A DNA stretch of 16,916 bases from Rhizobiaceae bacterium UBA1291 (GTDB taxonomy: Bacteria > Pseudomonadota > Alphaproteobacteria > Rhizobiales > Rhizobiaceae): contig DBUL01000142.1 in the NCBI GenBank assembly GCA_002307905.1, positions 22,549 through 39,464 on the forward strand. Direction: 5' to 3'. The notes below the pieces were generated by a model, which made no database searches, was not told the DNA's origin, and was given only the letters and a program-made list of their open reading frames with translations. This document shows, piece by piece, positions 7,486-15,385 of the stretch. Each line of letters opens with the position of its first letter. The first letter of the stretch is position 1. Both the position numbers and the translations under genes were made by a program.

Positions 7486-9261
7486 ATGTGTGGAATATGC
7501 GGAGAAGTCAGGTTCGACGGGGGCTCGCCGTCGGTTTCAACAGTCTCGATCATGGCGGATGTTCTTGCGCCTCGCGGTCCGGATTCATCGGGAATCATGG
7601 TTCGGGAAAATGTGGGACTGGGGCATCGACGATTGCGCATCCTCGATCTCTCCGAAAAGTCGCAGCAGCCGATGGTCGATCCCGAACTCGGTCTTACCCT
7701 CGTCTTCAACGGCTGCATCTACAATTTCCGCGAACTGCGGGCTGAGCTCCAGACCAAAGGCTACCGCTTCTTCTCCGAGGGAGACACCGAGGTCATACTC
7801 AAGGCCTGGCACGCCTGGGGCGAGGAGTGCGTTTCCCGCTTCCACGGCATGTTCGCATTCGTCATCCACGAGCGCGACACCGGCCGCGTCGTGATGGCCC
7901 GCGACCGCTTCGGCATCAAGCCGCTCTACCTGGCGCAAGTCGATGGCGCCCTGCGTTTCGCGTCGACCCTGCCGGCAATCGTCAAGGCAGGCGGCGTGGA
8001 CACGTCGATCGATACCGAAGCCCTGCACAATTACATGACGTTTCACGCGGTCGTGCCGCCGCCGCGCACCATCCTTGCCGGCGTCAGCAAACTGCCGCCG
8101 GCCACGATCCGCGTCTACGGGCGCGATGGCATGTTCAAGGACCACCGTTACTGGGATCCGGCCTACCATCGCCGGCCGGAGGACCGGGCCGTCTCACGCG
8201 AGGAATGGCAGGAGCGCCTGCTGGATGCGCTGCGCATTGCCGTCAAGCGGCGCATGGTGGCCGATGTTCCCGTTGGCGTCCTTCTCTCGGGGGGCGTCGA
8301 TTCCAGCCTGATCGTTGGCCTTCTCGCGGAAGCCGGCCAGACGGGACTGATGAGCTTTTCGGTCGGCTTCGAGGAGGCGAACGGCGAGAAGGGAGACGAG
8401 TTCGTCTATTCCGATCTCATCGCCGCTCATTTCGGCACCGATCACCACAAGATCTTCGTGCCCTCCGCCGATCTTATGGGCGCGCTGCCCGGCACCATCG
8501 CGGCCATGTCGGAACCCATGGTCTCCTATGATAATGTCGGCTTCTACCTGCTGTCGAAGGAAGTCTCGAAACACATCAAGGTCGTGCAGTCTGGCCAGGG
8601 TGCAGACGAGGTCTTTGGCGGCTATCACTGGTATCCACCGCTCGTGAACTCCAACGACGTGGTTTCCGACTACGGCCGGGCCTTCCGCGACCGCTCGCAT
8701 GAAACGCTTTCGACGCAGCTCTCCGAGAAGGCCTTCGTCAGGAGCGACGTCAGCGGCGAATTTCTCGCCGAACACCTCCTGCGCAAGGGCGCCGACACCC
8801 CGGTCGATCAGGCGCTTCGCCTCGACAGCAACGTCATGCTGGTGGACGATCCCGTCAAGCGCGTGGACAATATGACCATGGCTTGGGGCTTGGAAGCGCG
8901 CGTGCCCTTCCTCGACCATGAACTGGTGGAGCTCGCCGCCCGCATTCCGCCAGACGAAAAGCTGCGCGACGGCGGCAAGGGCATCCTCAAGGACGTGGCG
9001 CGCAAAATCGTTCCGAGCGAAGTGATCGACCGCAAGAAGGGTTACTTCCCCGTACCTCAGCTCAAATATATCGACGGTCCCTATTTGGAGATGATCCGCG
9101 ACGTGCTGGGTTCGCAGAAGGCCAGGGAACGTGGGCTCTTCCGGCAAGCTTATCTCGAACGCCTGTTCAGCCGGCCCTCGGACCACCTCACGCCTCTGCG
9201 CGGCTCGGAACTCTGGCAAGTGGGCCTTCTGGAGCTGTGGCTTCAGGAACAGGGAGTGTAA
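7486..9261 (+). CDS. asnO: N-acetylglutaminylglutamine amidotransferase AsnO
   Basis: This 591-residue protein is an asparagine-synthase-family (class II) amidotransferase. The start is fixed by chemistry: the ATG at 7486 gives Met-Cys-Gly-Ile-Cys-Gly, so Cys2 becomes the N-terminal nucleophile that releases ammonia from glutamine. The upstream ATG at 7453 would bury that cysteine. The glutaminase domain spans about residues 2-210. The synthetase domain carries the ATP-pyrophosphatase loop SGGVDSS at 268-274, and later GQGADEVFGGYHWYPP, typical of AsnB. In Sinorhizobium meliloti, AsnO converts N-acetylglutaminylglutamine into its C-terminal amide, the osmolyte NAGGN. The GGAGG at 7467-7471 lies 14 bases from the ATG, a rather long spacing. 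The ngs gene begins one base after the stop, so the two are cotranscribed. Confidence 0.93.
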   Translation: MCGICGEVRFDGGSPSVSTVSIMADVLAPRGPDSSGIMVRENVGLGHRRLRILDLSEKSQQPMVDPELGLTLVFNGCIYNFRELRAELQTKGYRFFSEGDTEVILKAWHAWGEECVSRFHGMFAFVIHERDTGRVVMARDRFGIKPLYLAQVDGALRFASTLPAIVKAGGVDTSIDTEALHNYMTFHAVVPPPRTILAGVSKLPPATIRVYGRDGMFKDHRYWDPAYHRRPEDRAVSREEWQERLLDALRIAVKRRMVADVPVGVLLSGGVDSSLIVGLLAEAGQTGLMSFSVGFEEANGEKGDEFVYSDLIAAHFGTDHHKIFVPSADLMGALPGTIAAMSEPMVSYDNVGFYLLSKEVSKHIKVVQSGQGADEVFGGYHWYPPLVNSNDVVSDYGRAFRDRSHETLSTQLSEKAFVRSDVSGEFLAEHLLRKGADTPVDQALRLDSNVMLVDDPVKRVDNMTMAWGLEARVPFLDHELVELAARIPPDEKLRDGGKGILKDVARKIVPSEVIDRKKGYFPVPQLKYIDGPYLEMIRDVLGSQKARERGLFRQAYLERLFSRPSDHLTPLRGSELWQVGLLELWLQEQGV

Positions 9262-9262
9262 G

Positions 9263-11044
9263 ATGGAAAAGGACGGAGAAATGGCATTGCCGCGCTCGCG
9301 GACTAAAGGAACAACAGCCGTGAGCCACCGCCTGAAGCGGCTTCGGACCCAGGCTCGGCCGGGACAGCATCTCGGACCGGCCGAGACTTCTACGACCCGG
9401 AAGGACGTGACGTTGGACTGCGGCTGGGGGCGGCTGCTCTTTTCCCAGACCTTCAACGATGCTGCCCTGCTCTGCGAATTGCGCGGCGAGGCTCCCTCGA
9501 GCCGCGACATCGCCTTCTACGTCAACGAGCCGCATGTGCTGCTGTCGCTGGCCCCGCAGGAGATATTCCTCGATCCCTCGCATACCTACCGCCTCGATCT
9601 CTCGACCTACCGCGCCCGGTCCCGCCCCGCACGGGGCATCACGATCCGCCGTCTCGCGACGGAGACTGACGCCGAGGCCATCAACCGTGTCTATGCCGCC
9701 TGCGGCATGGTGCAGATCCGGCCGGACTTCTTCTCGTCCGAGCGGGACAACCGCTCGCTCAGCTATTTTGTGGCCCAGGACGACGCGACCGGGGAGATCG
9801 TCGGCACGGTGACCGGCATCGACCACCAGCGGCTGTTCGACGATCCCGAGCGCGGCGCCTCGCTCTGGTGCCTCGCGGTCCATCCGCAGGCGCGCCAGCC
9901 TGGGATCGGTGAAAAGCTTGTACGAAAGCTTGCTGAGCACTTCCAGGCGCGGGGCCTTGCCCATGTCGACCTGTCCGTCATGCACGACAATGAGCCGGCG
10001 AAAAAGCTCTACGAGAAGCTGAACTTTCGTCGTGTGCCGCTCTTCGCCGTCAAGCGGAAGAACGCGATCAACGAAAAGTTCTTCGCGATGCCGCACCAAT
10101 CCTACGAGGCCCTCAACCCGTATGCGCGCCTGATCGTGGACGAGGCGACGCGGCGCGGCATCCACGTTGAGATCACGGACGCCGAGGGCGGTTTCTTCCG
10201 CCTTTCCCATGGCGGCCGGTCCATCCATTGCCGGGAAAGCCTGTCGGAACTGACCTCGGCGGTTGCCATGTCGATCTGCGACGACAAGGCCATCACCCGC
10301 CGGGTCGTGACCGCCGCGGGTCTTTCCGTTCCGGACCAGATCCAGGCAGGCTCGGACCGAAAGGCGCTTGAGGCTTTCCTCGAAAAACACGGCAAGGTCG
10401 TGGTCAAGCCGGCACGCGGCGAACAAGGCCGCGGCATCGCCGTCGGCATCACCACCATGGAAACGCTGGAAGAGGCGATTGAGGCCGCCGGCCGGGTCTG
10501 CGATCGCGTCCTGCTTGAGGCCTGTTTCGAAGGGGTCGACCTGCGTCTCGTCAACATCGACTACAAGCTGGTTGCCGCCGGGGTGCGCACCCCGCCGCGC
10601 GTGATCGGCGACGGCCGCACCGCGATCCGAGAACTCATCGAACTGCAGTCGCGCCGCAGAGAGGCGGCGACCGGCGGGGAAAGCCGGATTCCGCTCGACG
10701 CCGAAACGGAGCGCTGCCTTGCCGAGCAGGACCTCGCCCTCGACACGGTCCTCGAGGATGGGCGTGAGATCACCGTTCGCAAGGCCGCCAATCTCCACAC
10801 CGGCGGGTCCATTCACGACGTCACGGAGACCGTCCATCCGGACCTGGTCGAAGCCGCGTGCTCGGCCGCCCGGGCGATCGACATTCCGGTGGTCGGCATT
10901 GACTTGCTGGTCAAGGATCCGGCGGAGCGCGACTATGTCTTCATCGAGGCGAACGAGCGGCCGGGGCTTGCGAACCACGAGCCGCAGCCGACCGCTGAAC
11001 GCTTCGTCGAACTTCTCTTCCCTGGCAGCCGCAGCGGACGGTAG
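9263..11044 (+). CDS. ngs: N-acetylglutaminylglutamine synthetase Ngs (GNAT + ATP-grasp fusion)
   Basis: The 593-residue product joins two enzymes. After a variable N-terminus of about 120 residues, residues about 125-265 form a GNAT acetyltransferase with the acetyl-CoA motif LWCLAVHPQARQPGIGEKLV (201-220) and the late motif HDNEPAKKLYEKLNF (241-255). Residues about 285-590 form an ATP-grasp ligase resembling cyanophycin synthetase and glutathione-type ligases: K382 in VVVKPARGEQGRG, GIDLL at 545-549, and FIEANERPG at 560-568 with the Mg2+-binding Glu and Asn. In S. meliloti, Ngs makes N-acetylglutaminylglutamine, which AsnO amidates. I used the ATG at 9263, one base after asnO, with GGAG at 9253-9256. 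An in-frame ATG at 9281, after GGACGGAGAA, is a fair alternative that would remove six residues. Confidence 0.93.
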   Translation: MEKDGEMALPRSRTKGTTAVSHRLKRLRTQARPGQHLGPAETSTTRKDVTLDCGWGRLLFSQTFNDAALLCELRGEAPSSRDIAFYVNEPHVLLSLAPQEIFLDPSHTYRLDLSTYRARSRPARGITIRRLATETDAEAINRVYAACGMVQIRPDFFSSERDNRSLSYFVAQDDATGEIVGTVTGIDHQRLFDDPERGASLWCLAVHPQARQPGIGEKLVRKLAEHFQARGLAHVDLSVMHDNEPAKKLYEKLNFRRVPLFAVKRKNAINEKFFAMPHQSYEALNPYARLIVDEATRRGIHVEITDAEGGFFRLSHGGRSIHCRESLSELTSAVAMSICDDKAITRRVVTAAGLSVPDQIQAGSDRKALEAFLEKHGKVVVKPARGEQGRGIAVGITTMETLEEAIEAAGRVCDRVLLEACFEGVDLRLVNIDYKLVAAGVRTPPRVIGDGRTAIRELIELQSRRREAATGGESRIPLDAETERCLAEQDLALDTVLEDGREITVRKAANLHTGGSIHDVTETVHPDLVEAACSAARAIDIPVVGIDLLVKDPAERDYVFIEANERPGLANHEPQPTAERFVELLFPGSRSGR

Positions 11045-11057
11045 GGCTGGCGTTCAT

Positions 11058-11090
11058 GCCCCGGCAAGAACGATCATCGGCTTCCGGGGG
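11058..11090 (+). terminator. possible imperfect terminator hairpin after ngs
   Basis: CCCCGG, a bulged C, then AAG (11059-11068) can pair with CTTCCGGGG (11081-11089) around a 12-base loop. It begins 14 bases after the ngs stop, where a terminator would be expected. There is no T-run behind it; the following bases are G-rich. It is therefore a weak candidate and may need Rho or may be chance. Confidence 0.25.
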
Positions 11091-11240
11091 GGTGGGCGGA
11101 CGTCAAGCGGGCTTAGTCCTTGCCAGCGACAGTGTTTCTATCTCCGCCTTCCCTCCCGGTACCCCTGCTTAGAACTCAAGCAGCATCGTGCTCGTGATAG
11201 GATTCTTGCCAGATCGGTTGCGTGTGAGGGTGAGGCCGTG

Positions 11241-11346
11241 GCCGGGAATGTCATGCATGGTGGAGACCCGCTCATTTCACAGCTGCGGCAGCCCGTTCGG
11301 CGGCTACAAACAATCCGGGAACGACCGCGAGGGACACGTTGGGCTG
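11241..11346 (+). pseudogene. aldehyde dehydrogenase C-terminal remnant, frameshifted
   Basis: From 11281 one frame reads SCGSPFGGYKQSGNDREG. PFGGYKQSG followed by x-x-Arg-Glu is the well-conserved signature near the C-terminus of NAD(P)+-dependent aldehyde dehydrogenases. Just upstream, in a different frame, 11241-11276 reads AGNVMHGGDPLI, resembling the GNVxINGxxP segment that normally precedes that signature by a similar distance. At least one frameshift lies between 11272 and 11290. Nothing before or after reads as the rest of the enzyme, and after 11346 the similarity fades. This is a leftover of a gene mostly deleted, probably when the island was assembled. Confidence 0.6.
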
Positions 11347-11440
11347 GATTGCCACGACTTCCAATTCGATCACCCGAGCGGCAGTGCAGGTGGTTTTCGA
11401 CGAGACCGTGATGCAAAGGTCTCCGTGACGTTGTTATCCA

Positions 11441-11510
11441 CACCCACCGCACTGGCAAGAGTGGGTGGATTCCCACCCTCTGCCGACCGTAATGTTACGT
11501 AATCCACCCA
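11441..11510 (+). repeat. overlapping inverted repeats upstream of the TRAP operon
   Basis: TGGGTGGATT (11462-11471) has a perfect inverted copy AATCCACCCA (11501-11510). The same left arm can instead pair with CACCCAC (11441-11447) or, as GGGTGG (11463-11468), with CCACCC (11473-11478). Inside the large loop sits the palindrome CGTAATGTTACG (11488-11499). The structures are mutually exclusive. They could be regulator binding sites or an RNA switch for the receptor gene 144 bases downstream, or remains of an excised element. Confidence 0.45.
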
Positions 11511-11653
11511 TCAGGTCAGGAAAAATGGGGAGGTCGGCGGGCCGGCGCCGCTGCCTGCATTGCTTTGATTCTCGGTAAGGGTTTCGGTTGCACGCGATCC
11601 CTGTTCGTGAGGATACTCGGATCAAGCCTAAGTGAGGATTTTGGGAGGATTCA

Positions 11654-12631
11654 ATGCACAAGTCTATTCTTGCTGCGGTCAGTACCGTGGCTCTGTTCTT
11701 CAGCTCTCCAGTCGCCGCTCAAGATAAGAGTGACTGGCCGGGCAGCATGACCATCGGCACGGCCAGCCAGGGTGGAACCTACTTCATCTATGGTACCGGT
11801 CTTGCGGGTCTCATCACCGAGACGTTGGGCATCAACGCTTCCGCAGAAGTTACAGGTGGCCCCGTTCAGAACGCCACGCTTATTGAAACCGGTGACCACC
11901 TGATGGGTCTTGTCACGATGGGTCCAGCCTACCAAGCATGGACGGGCGCCAGCGAACTGGCGCCAGGCGTCGAACACAAGAAGCTGCGCGCGCTGTTCCC
12001 GATGTACCAGACGCCATTCCAGGTGGTGGCGCTCAAGTCTTCCGGCACCAATACTGTGGCTGATCTGGACGGAAAGCGCGTTTCAGTCGGCCCGGCCGGT
12101 GGGACAGCTGCGACCTACTGGCCCCGTTTCTTCGAAGCGGCCGGAGTAGCGCCCAATGTCTCTTTCTCGGGCGCTAACGATGCCACCGGGCAAGTCAAGG
12201 ACGGCCTCATCGACGCCTTCGCCTTTGCGGCCGGCGTACCCATCTCGGCCTTCGCGCAGATTGCTGCTGAAAATCCGGTGAACATCTTCGGTTTCACCGC
12301 TGACGAGCAGAAGAAGATCCTAGAAGCCATGCCGGAGCTGGCTGCCTTCCAAGTGCCCGGTGGGCTCTACCAGGGCTTCCCCGACCCGCAAGGCACTGTC
12401 AGCCTTTGGAACTTCGCGGTGGCCAACGCCGAAATGCCGGAATCGCTTGCCTATGAGATCACCAAGCTGGTGATGGAAAGCAACGATCGCATGATCCAGA
12501 TCCACGCCACGGCCGCCGAAACAATCGCCCAGAATATCGAAAAGAACACGTTCCTGCCGTTCCACCCGGGCGCCGGGCGCTACTTCGAGGAAAAGGGCAT
12601 AACGATCCCGGCCGAATTAAAGGGCGAATGA
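11654..12631 (+). CDS. TAXI-family TRAP transporter substrate-binding protein
   Basis: This 325-residue protein is the periplasmic receptor of a TRAP transporter of the TAXI class. Residues 1-22 are a clear Sec signal peptide: a Lys near the start, a hydrophobic core (ILAAVSTVALFF), and the cleavage site Val-Ala-Ala before Gln23. The mature start MTIGTASQGGTYFIYGTGLA (32-51) is the family signature, and GGPVQNATLIETGDHLMGLV (68-87) is typical of the first lobe. The receptor captures its ligand in the periplasm and delivers it to the fused permease encoded next. TAXI receptors have been linked to glutamate and other organic acids, but the ligand cannot be read here. The start is well supported by GGGAGG at 11643-11648. 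A 134-base gap follows before the permease gene. Confidence 0.9.
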   Translation: MHKSILAAVSTVALFFSSPVAAQDKSDWPGSMTIGTASQGGTYFIYGTGLAGLITETLGINASAEVTGGPVQNATLIETGDHLMGLVTMGPAYQAWTGASELAPGVEHKKLRALFPMYQTPFQVVALKSSGTNTVADLDGKRVSVGPAGGTAATYWPRFFEAAGVAPNVSFSGANDATGQVKDGLIDAFAFAAGVPISAFAQIAAENPVNIFGFTADEQKKILEAMPELAAFQVPGGLYQGFPDPQGTVSLWNFAVANAEMPESLAYEITKLVMESNDRMIQIHATAAETIAQNIEKNTFLPFHPGAGRYFEEKGITIPAELKGE

Positions 12632-12701
12632 GCGCCCTCGGCCTTTTGCCTGAAGCGAGTGGCGTCCATTCGACAGTGCATGCCTCGAGTTGAAGCGTTG
12701 A

Positions 12702-12722
12702 GCGGCAGCCGAGAGCTGCCGC
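12702..12722 (+). promoter_or_regulatory. stem-loop between TRAP receptor and permease genes
   Basis: GCGGCAG (12702-12708) and CTGCCGC (12716-12722) pair perfectly around a 7-base loop. The structure lies 70 bases after the receptor stop and 43 bases before the permease ATG. Hairpins at this position in binding-protein transport operons often protect the receptor message or partly stop transcription, so that more receptor than permease is made. That role is inferred. Confidence 0.45.
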
Positions 12723-12765
12723 CGGCTTCGTGCCTCATTCGGTATTCTTTTCGGGAAAGATAACC

Positions 12766-14949
12766 ATGACACATGTTGACACGGCTACTGCGCCCCAAGG
12801 CACAGGCCCAATCCTGGCGCGCAACGTTGACGAGGAACCAGTTGCGAGCAACCAGAGGCTTCATACCGGTTGGTTGAACAAGGCGATCATCGTCCTCTGC
12901 ATCGCCTACACGACTTTCCATATCGGGGTCATGAACCTCTATCCTCTGGAAACCTGGACCTATCGCCTCATTCATGTCTGTGGCGGCCTGTTTCTCGGCT
13001 TCCTCATCTATTCCGCCGTGCAACTGCCGCACGACGAAGAAGTCAATGTCTCCCGCCGTCATCCGCTTGAGTGGCTGTTGATGGCCGCCGGAATTGGCGG
13101 GATAGGCTACGGTTTCGCGATGGTCACCTACGCTTGGGCGGGCCACTGGCTGGCCGGTCTTGCGCGGCCGCCGGCTTTCGTCTTCACGACGTTTGGAATT
13201 CCCTTGGCCGTCGGCTCTGTCGCCGCGCTATTCGCGACCTGGTTCTTCCCTGATCGAAACAGGAGCCGCATCCACTGGGCGGATTATGCCCTTGGCGTCG
13301 CGGCGATCGCCGTTCTTGGCTATATCCTGTTCAACGTCGGGCCGCTTCGCCTGCGCGCAGGCACGGCACTCGCCCAGCCGGCGGATTTCTTCGCCGCGCT
13401 TGTGGGTGTATTCCTGATCCTCGAGGTAACACGGCGTGTCGCCGGTCTGGCGCTGGTCGTTATAGCCTCAATCTTCATCCTGTACGCGTTCACCGGACCC
13501 TACCTGCCTGGGTTCCTCGCCCATCGCGGATATGATGCCCCTCGCTTCTTCACCTATATCTTCACCGACCAGGGCATTCTGAGCGATCCGGTGGCGGTAT
13601 CGTCGACTTACATCATCCTGTTCATCACGTTTGCGGCATTCCTGCAGGCGTCCAAAGTAGGTGATTATTTTGTCAACTTCGCCTTTGCTGCGGCGGGCCG
13701 CGCGCGCGGAGGTCCGGCAAAGGTCGCAGTCTTCGCCTCTGGTTTGATGGGCATGATTAACGGGACGTCGGCAGGCAACGTGGTATCGACGGGGTCCTTG
13801 ACCATACCGCTGATGAAGAAAGTCGGCTATCCGGCCAAGACAGCCGCTGCAGTCGAGGCGGCAGCCTCCTCGGGTGGGCAGATCATGCCGCCGATCATGG
13901 GTGCGGGTGCCTTCATCATGGCCGAGGTGACCGGCATTCCCTATACCGATATCGTGATTGCGGCGATCATTCCATCGGTACTCTACTTTGCTTCGGTCTA
14001 TTTCATGGTCGATCTCCAGGCCACCAAACTTGGCATGAAGGGTCTTTCGAAGGAGGAACTCCCGATCTTCAAGGAGCTCCTCAAGCAGGTCTATCTCTTC
14101 ATCCCCATTATCATCCTGATCTATACGCTGTTCGCTGGCTATTCCGTCATCCGAGCCGGCACGGTGTCGATGGCGGCGGCGGCAATGGTCAGTTGGCTGA
14201 CGCCGCACCGCATGGGACCGCGGCTTTTCGCCAGAGCCCTCGACCTCGCGGCACGCATGTCGATCCAGCTTGTCGCGGTTTGCGCCTGCGCAGGCATTAT
14301 CGTCGGTGTGATCGCATTGACCGGTGTCGGCGCGCGGTTCTCCAGCCTTCTGCTCGGCATCGCCGAACAGAACCAGCTTTTGGCGCTGTTCTTCGCCATG
14401 TGCATCGCAATCGTGCTCGGAATGGGCATGCCGACGACGGCCGCCTATGCGGTGGCGGCGGCTGTGGTGGCGCCGGGTCTGGTCAATCTCGGCATTCCGG
14501 TTCTCACCGCGCATTTCTTCGTTTTCTATTTCGCAGTCATGTCAGCGATCACGCCGCCAGTGGCGCTGGCAGCCTATGCGGGGGCGGCCTTATCAGGATC
14601 GGATCCCATGAAGACATCTGTCGAGAGCTTCAAGATCGGCCTTGCCGCTTTTGTCGTTCCGTTCATGTTCTTCTATTCACAGGCATTGCTAATGCAGGGC
14701 ACCTGGATGGAAATCCTGCATGTATTCGTGACCGCAAGTGTTGGGATCTACATGCTCGCCGCAGCGGTCCAGGGCTGGTACTTCGGCCGCATGGGCGCTG
14801 CACTGCGCGTGGTCCTGCTTTTTGGAGCACTCGGCATGATCCAGGGCGGATTGATCTCGGATGCAATCGGTCTCGTCATCGGCCTTGCGCTCTTTGCCTA
14901 CCAGAAACGCTTGGTTACCCCATCCGTGATTGCTCGCGGATCCGACTGA
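12766..14949 (+). CDS. TRAP transporter fused permease (4TM/12TM, TAXI type)
   Basis: The product has 727 residues and many predicted membrane helices. The first part, to about residue 200, corresponds to the small DctQ-like subunit, and the rest to the large DctM-like transport subunit; they are fused, as is usual for TAXI systems. DctM-type motifs include NGTSAGNVVSTGSLTIPLMK (332-351), SSGGQIMPP (368-376) and GMGMPTTAAYAVAA near 552-565, followed by FAVMSAITPPVALAAYAGAA. These segments form the substrate and Na+ sites in DctM proteins. The transporter is expected to be a Na+-dependent importer using the receptor encoded upstream. The frame extends to a GTG at 12730, but the ATG at 12766 has GGGAAAG upstream and gives a polar cytoplasmic N-terminus. 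No other transport or catabolic gene follows to hint at the substrate. Confidence 0.93.
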   Translation: MTHVDTATAPQGTGPILARNVDEEPVASNQRLHTGWLNKAIIVLCIAYTTFHIGVMNLYPLETWTYRLIHVCGGLFLGFLIYSAVQLPHDEEVNVSRRHPLEWLLMAAGIGGIGYGFAMVTYAWAGHWLAGLARPPAFVFTTFGIPLAVGSVAALFATWFFPDRNRSRIHWADYALGVAAIAVLGYILFNVGPLRLRAGTALAQPADFFAALVGVFLILEVTRRVAGLALVVIASIFILYAFTGPYLPGFLAHRGYDAPRFFTYIFTDQGILSDPVAVSSTYIILFITFAAFLQASKVGDYFVNFAFAAAGRARGGPAKVAVFASGLMGMINGTSAGNVVSTGSLTIPLMKKVGYPAKTAAAVEAAASSGGQIMPPIMGAGAFIMAEVTGIPYTDIVIAAIIPSVLYFASVYFMVDLQATKLGMKGLSKEELPIFKELLKQVYLFIPIIILIYTLFAGYSVIRAGTVSMAAAAMVSWLTPHRMGPRLFARALDLAARMSIQLVAVCACAGIIVGVIALTGVGARFSSLLLGIAEQNQLLALFFAMCIAIVLGMGMPTTAAYAVAAAVVAPGLVNLGIPVLTAHFFVFYFAVMSAITPPVALAAYAGAALSGSDPMKTSVESFKIGLAAFVVPFMFFYSQALLMQGTWMEILHVFVTASVGIYMLAAAVQGWYFGRMGAALRVVLLFGALGMIQGGLISDAIGLVIGLALFAYQKRLVTPSVIARGSD

Positions 14950-15015
14950 ATTGGCGACCGTCGCGGCCGGGCCCTCGCTGGGGGCAACGTCACAGAGACA
15001 AAGAAACTCCTCGAT

Positions 15016-15231
15016 TGACCTGAGACCCAAAAACTGGACCGTTCATAACTGGAGTTTTCCGCGGTAAATTCCCGGCTGGGAAAAGGAGCGGAAGCATGAA
15101 GGCATCGAAGTTCTCGGACGCCCAGAAGGCGTTCATTTTGAAGCAGGGTGATGACGGCGTGCCGGTGGCAGAGATCTGCCGCAAGGCGGGGATCAGTCAG
15201 GCGACGTATTTCAATTGGCGCAAGAAGTATG
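15016..15231 (+). mobile_element. left end of an IS3-family insertion sequence, truncated
   Basis: The segment begins with TGACCTGAGACCCAAAAACT, in the style of an IS3-family end (starting TG), 80 bases before an orfA start codon, a usual distance. It stops at 15231 where the similarity of orfA ends and a sequence starting GTAAGC begins. The left boundary is estimated from the TG start; the matching right inverted repeat is not in the window. orfB is also absent, so this is a fragment, or one half of an element split by a later insertion. Confidence 0.55.
15096..15231 (+). pseudogene. IS3-family transposase OrfA, N-terminal 45 codons only
   Basis: The frame from ATG 15096 reads as the start of an IS3-family OrfA. 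MKASKFSDAQKAFILKQG is followed by a helix-turn-helix with PVAEICRKAGISQATYFNWR (23-42) that binds the element ends. OrfA of this group is normally about 90 residues, with a leucine-zipper second half. Here similarity stops after WRKKY at residue 45. The frame then runs on into unrelated sequence to about 15401, which I do not count. GGAGCGGA upstream at 15086-15093 is the original ribosome binding site. The gene is broken and cannot support transposition. Confidence 0.85.
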
Positions 15232-15385
15232 GTAAGCGCTGTGCCAGTCCCACGTCGGGCCCATTTGCGAGCGCCATCTCAAGTGTCATCACCGACCTGT
15301 CGTTCAGAAGGCGGTGCGGCATAAACAAAAATCTACGTCTCCCCGCTACCAGAGGTAGGCATCGTTCAGCTCGCAGGGGAAATGT

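Larger units (their letters stand above)
11091..11653. other. gene-free region between ngs and the TRAP operon (excluding remnant and repeats listed separately)
   Basis: No intact gene is supported in the 609 bases between ngs and the TRAP receptor gene. The stretch contains an aldehyde dehydrogenase remnant (about 11241-11346), a cluster of inverted repeats (11441-11510), and a purine-rich leader ending in GGGAGG before the receptor ATG. The ORFs that cross it read out of frame with the remnant or lack ribosome binding sites. It probably holds the TRAP promoter, but I cannot place it. Confidence 0.55.

Noticed and set aside
8194..9510. Minus-strand 438-codon ORF opposite the 3' part of asnO and the start of ngs
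   Set aside because: Shadow of asnO and ngs; no domains or ribosome binding site.
9188..10978. Long minus-strand open frame of 596 codons opposite ngs
   Set aside because: It is a shadow frame created by GC-rich codon use; ngs on the plus strand has full domain motifs, and the reverse product resembles nothing.
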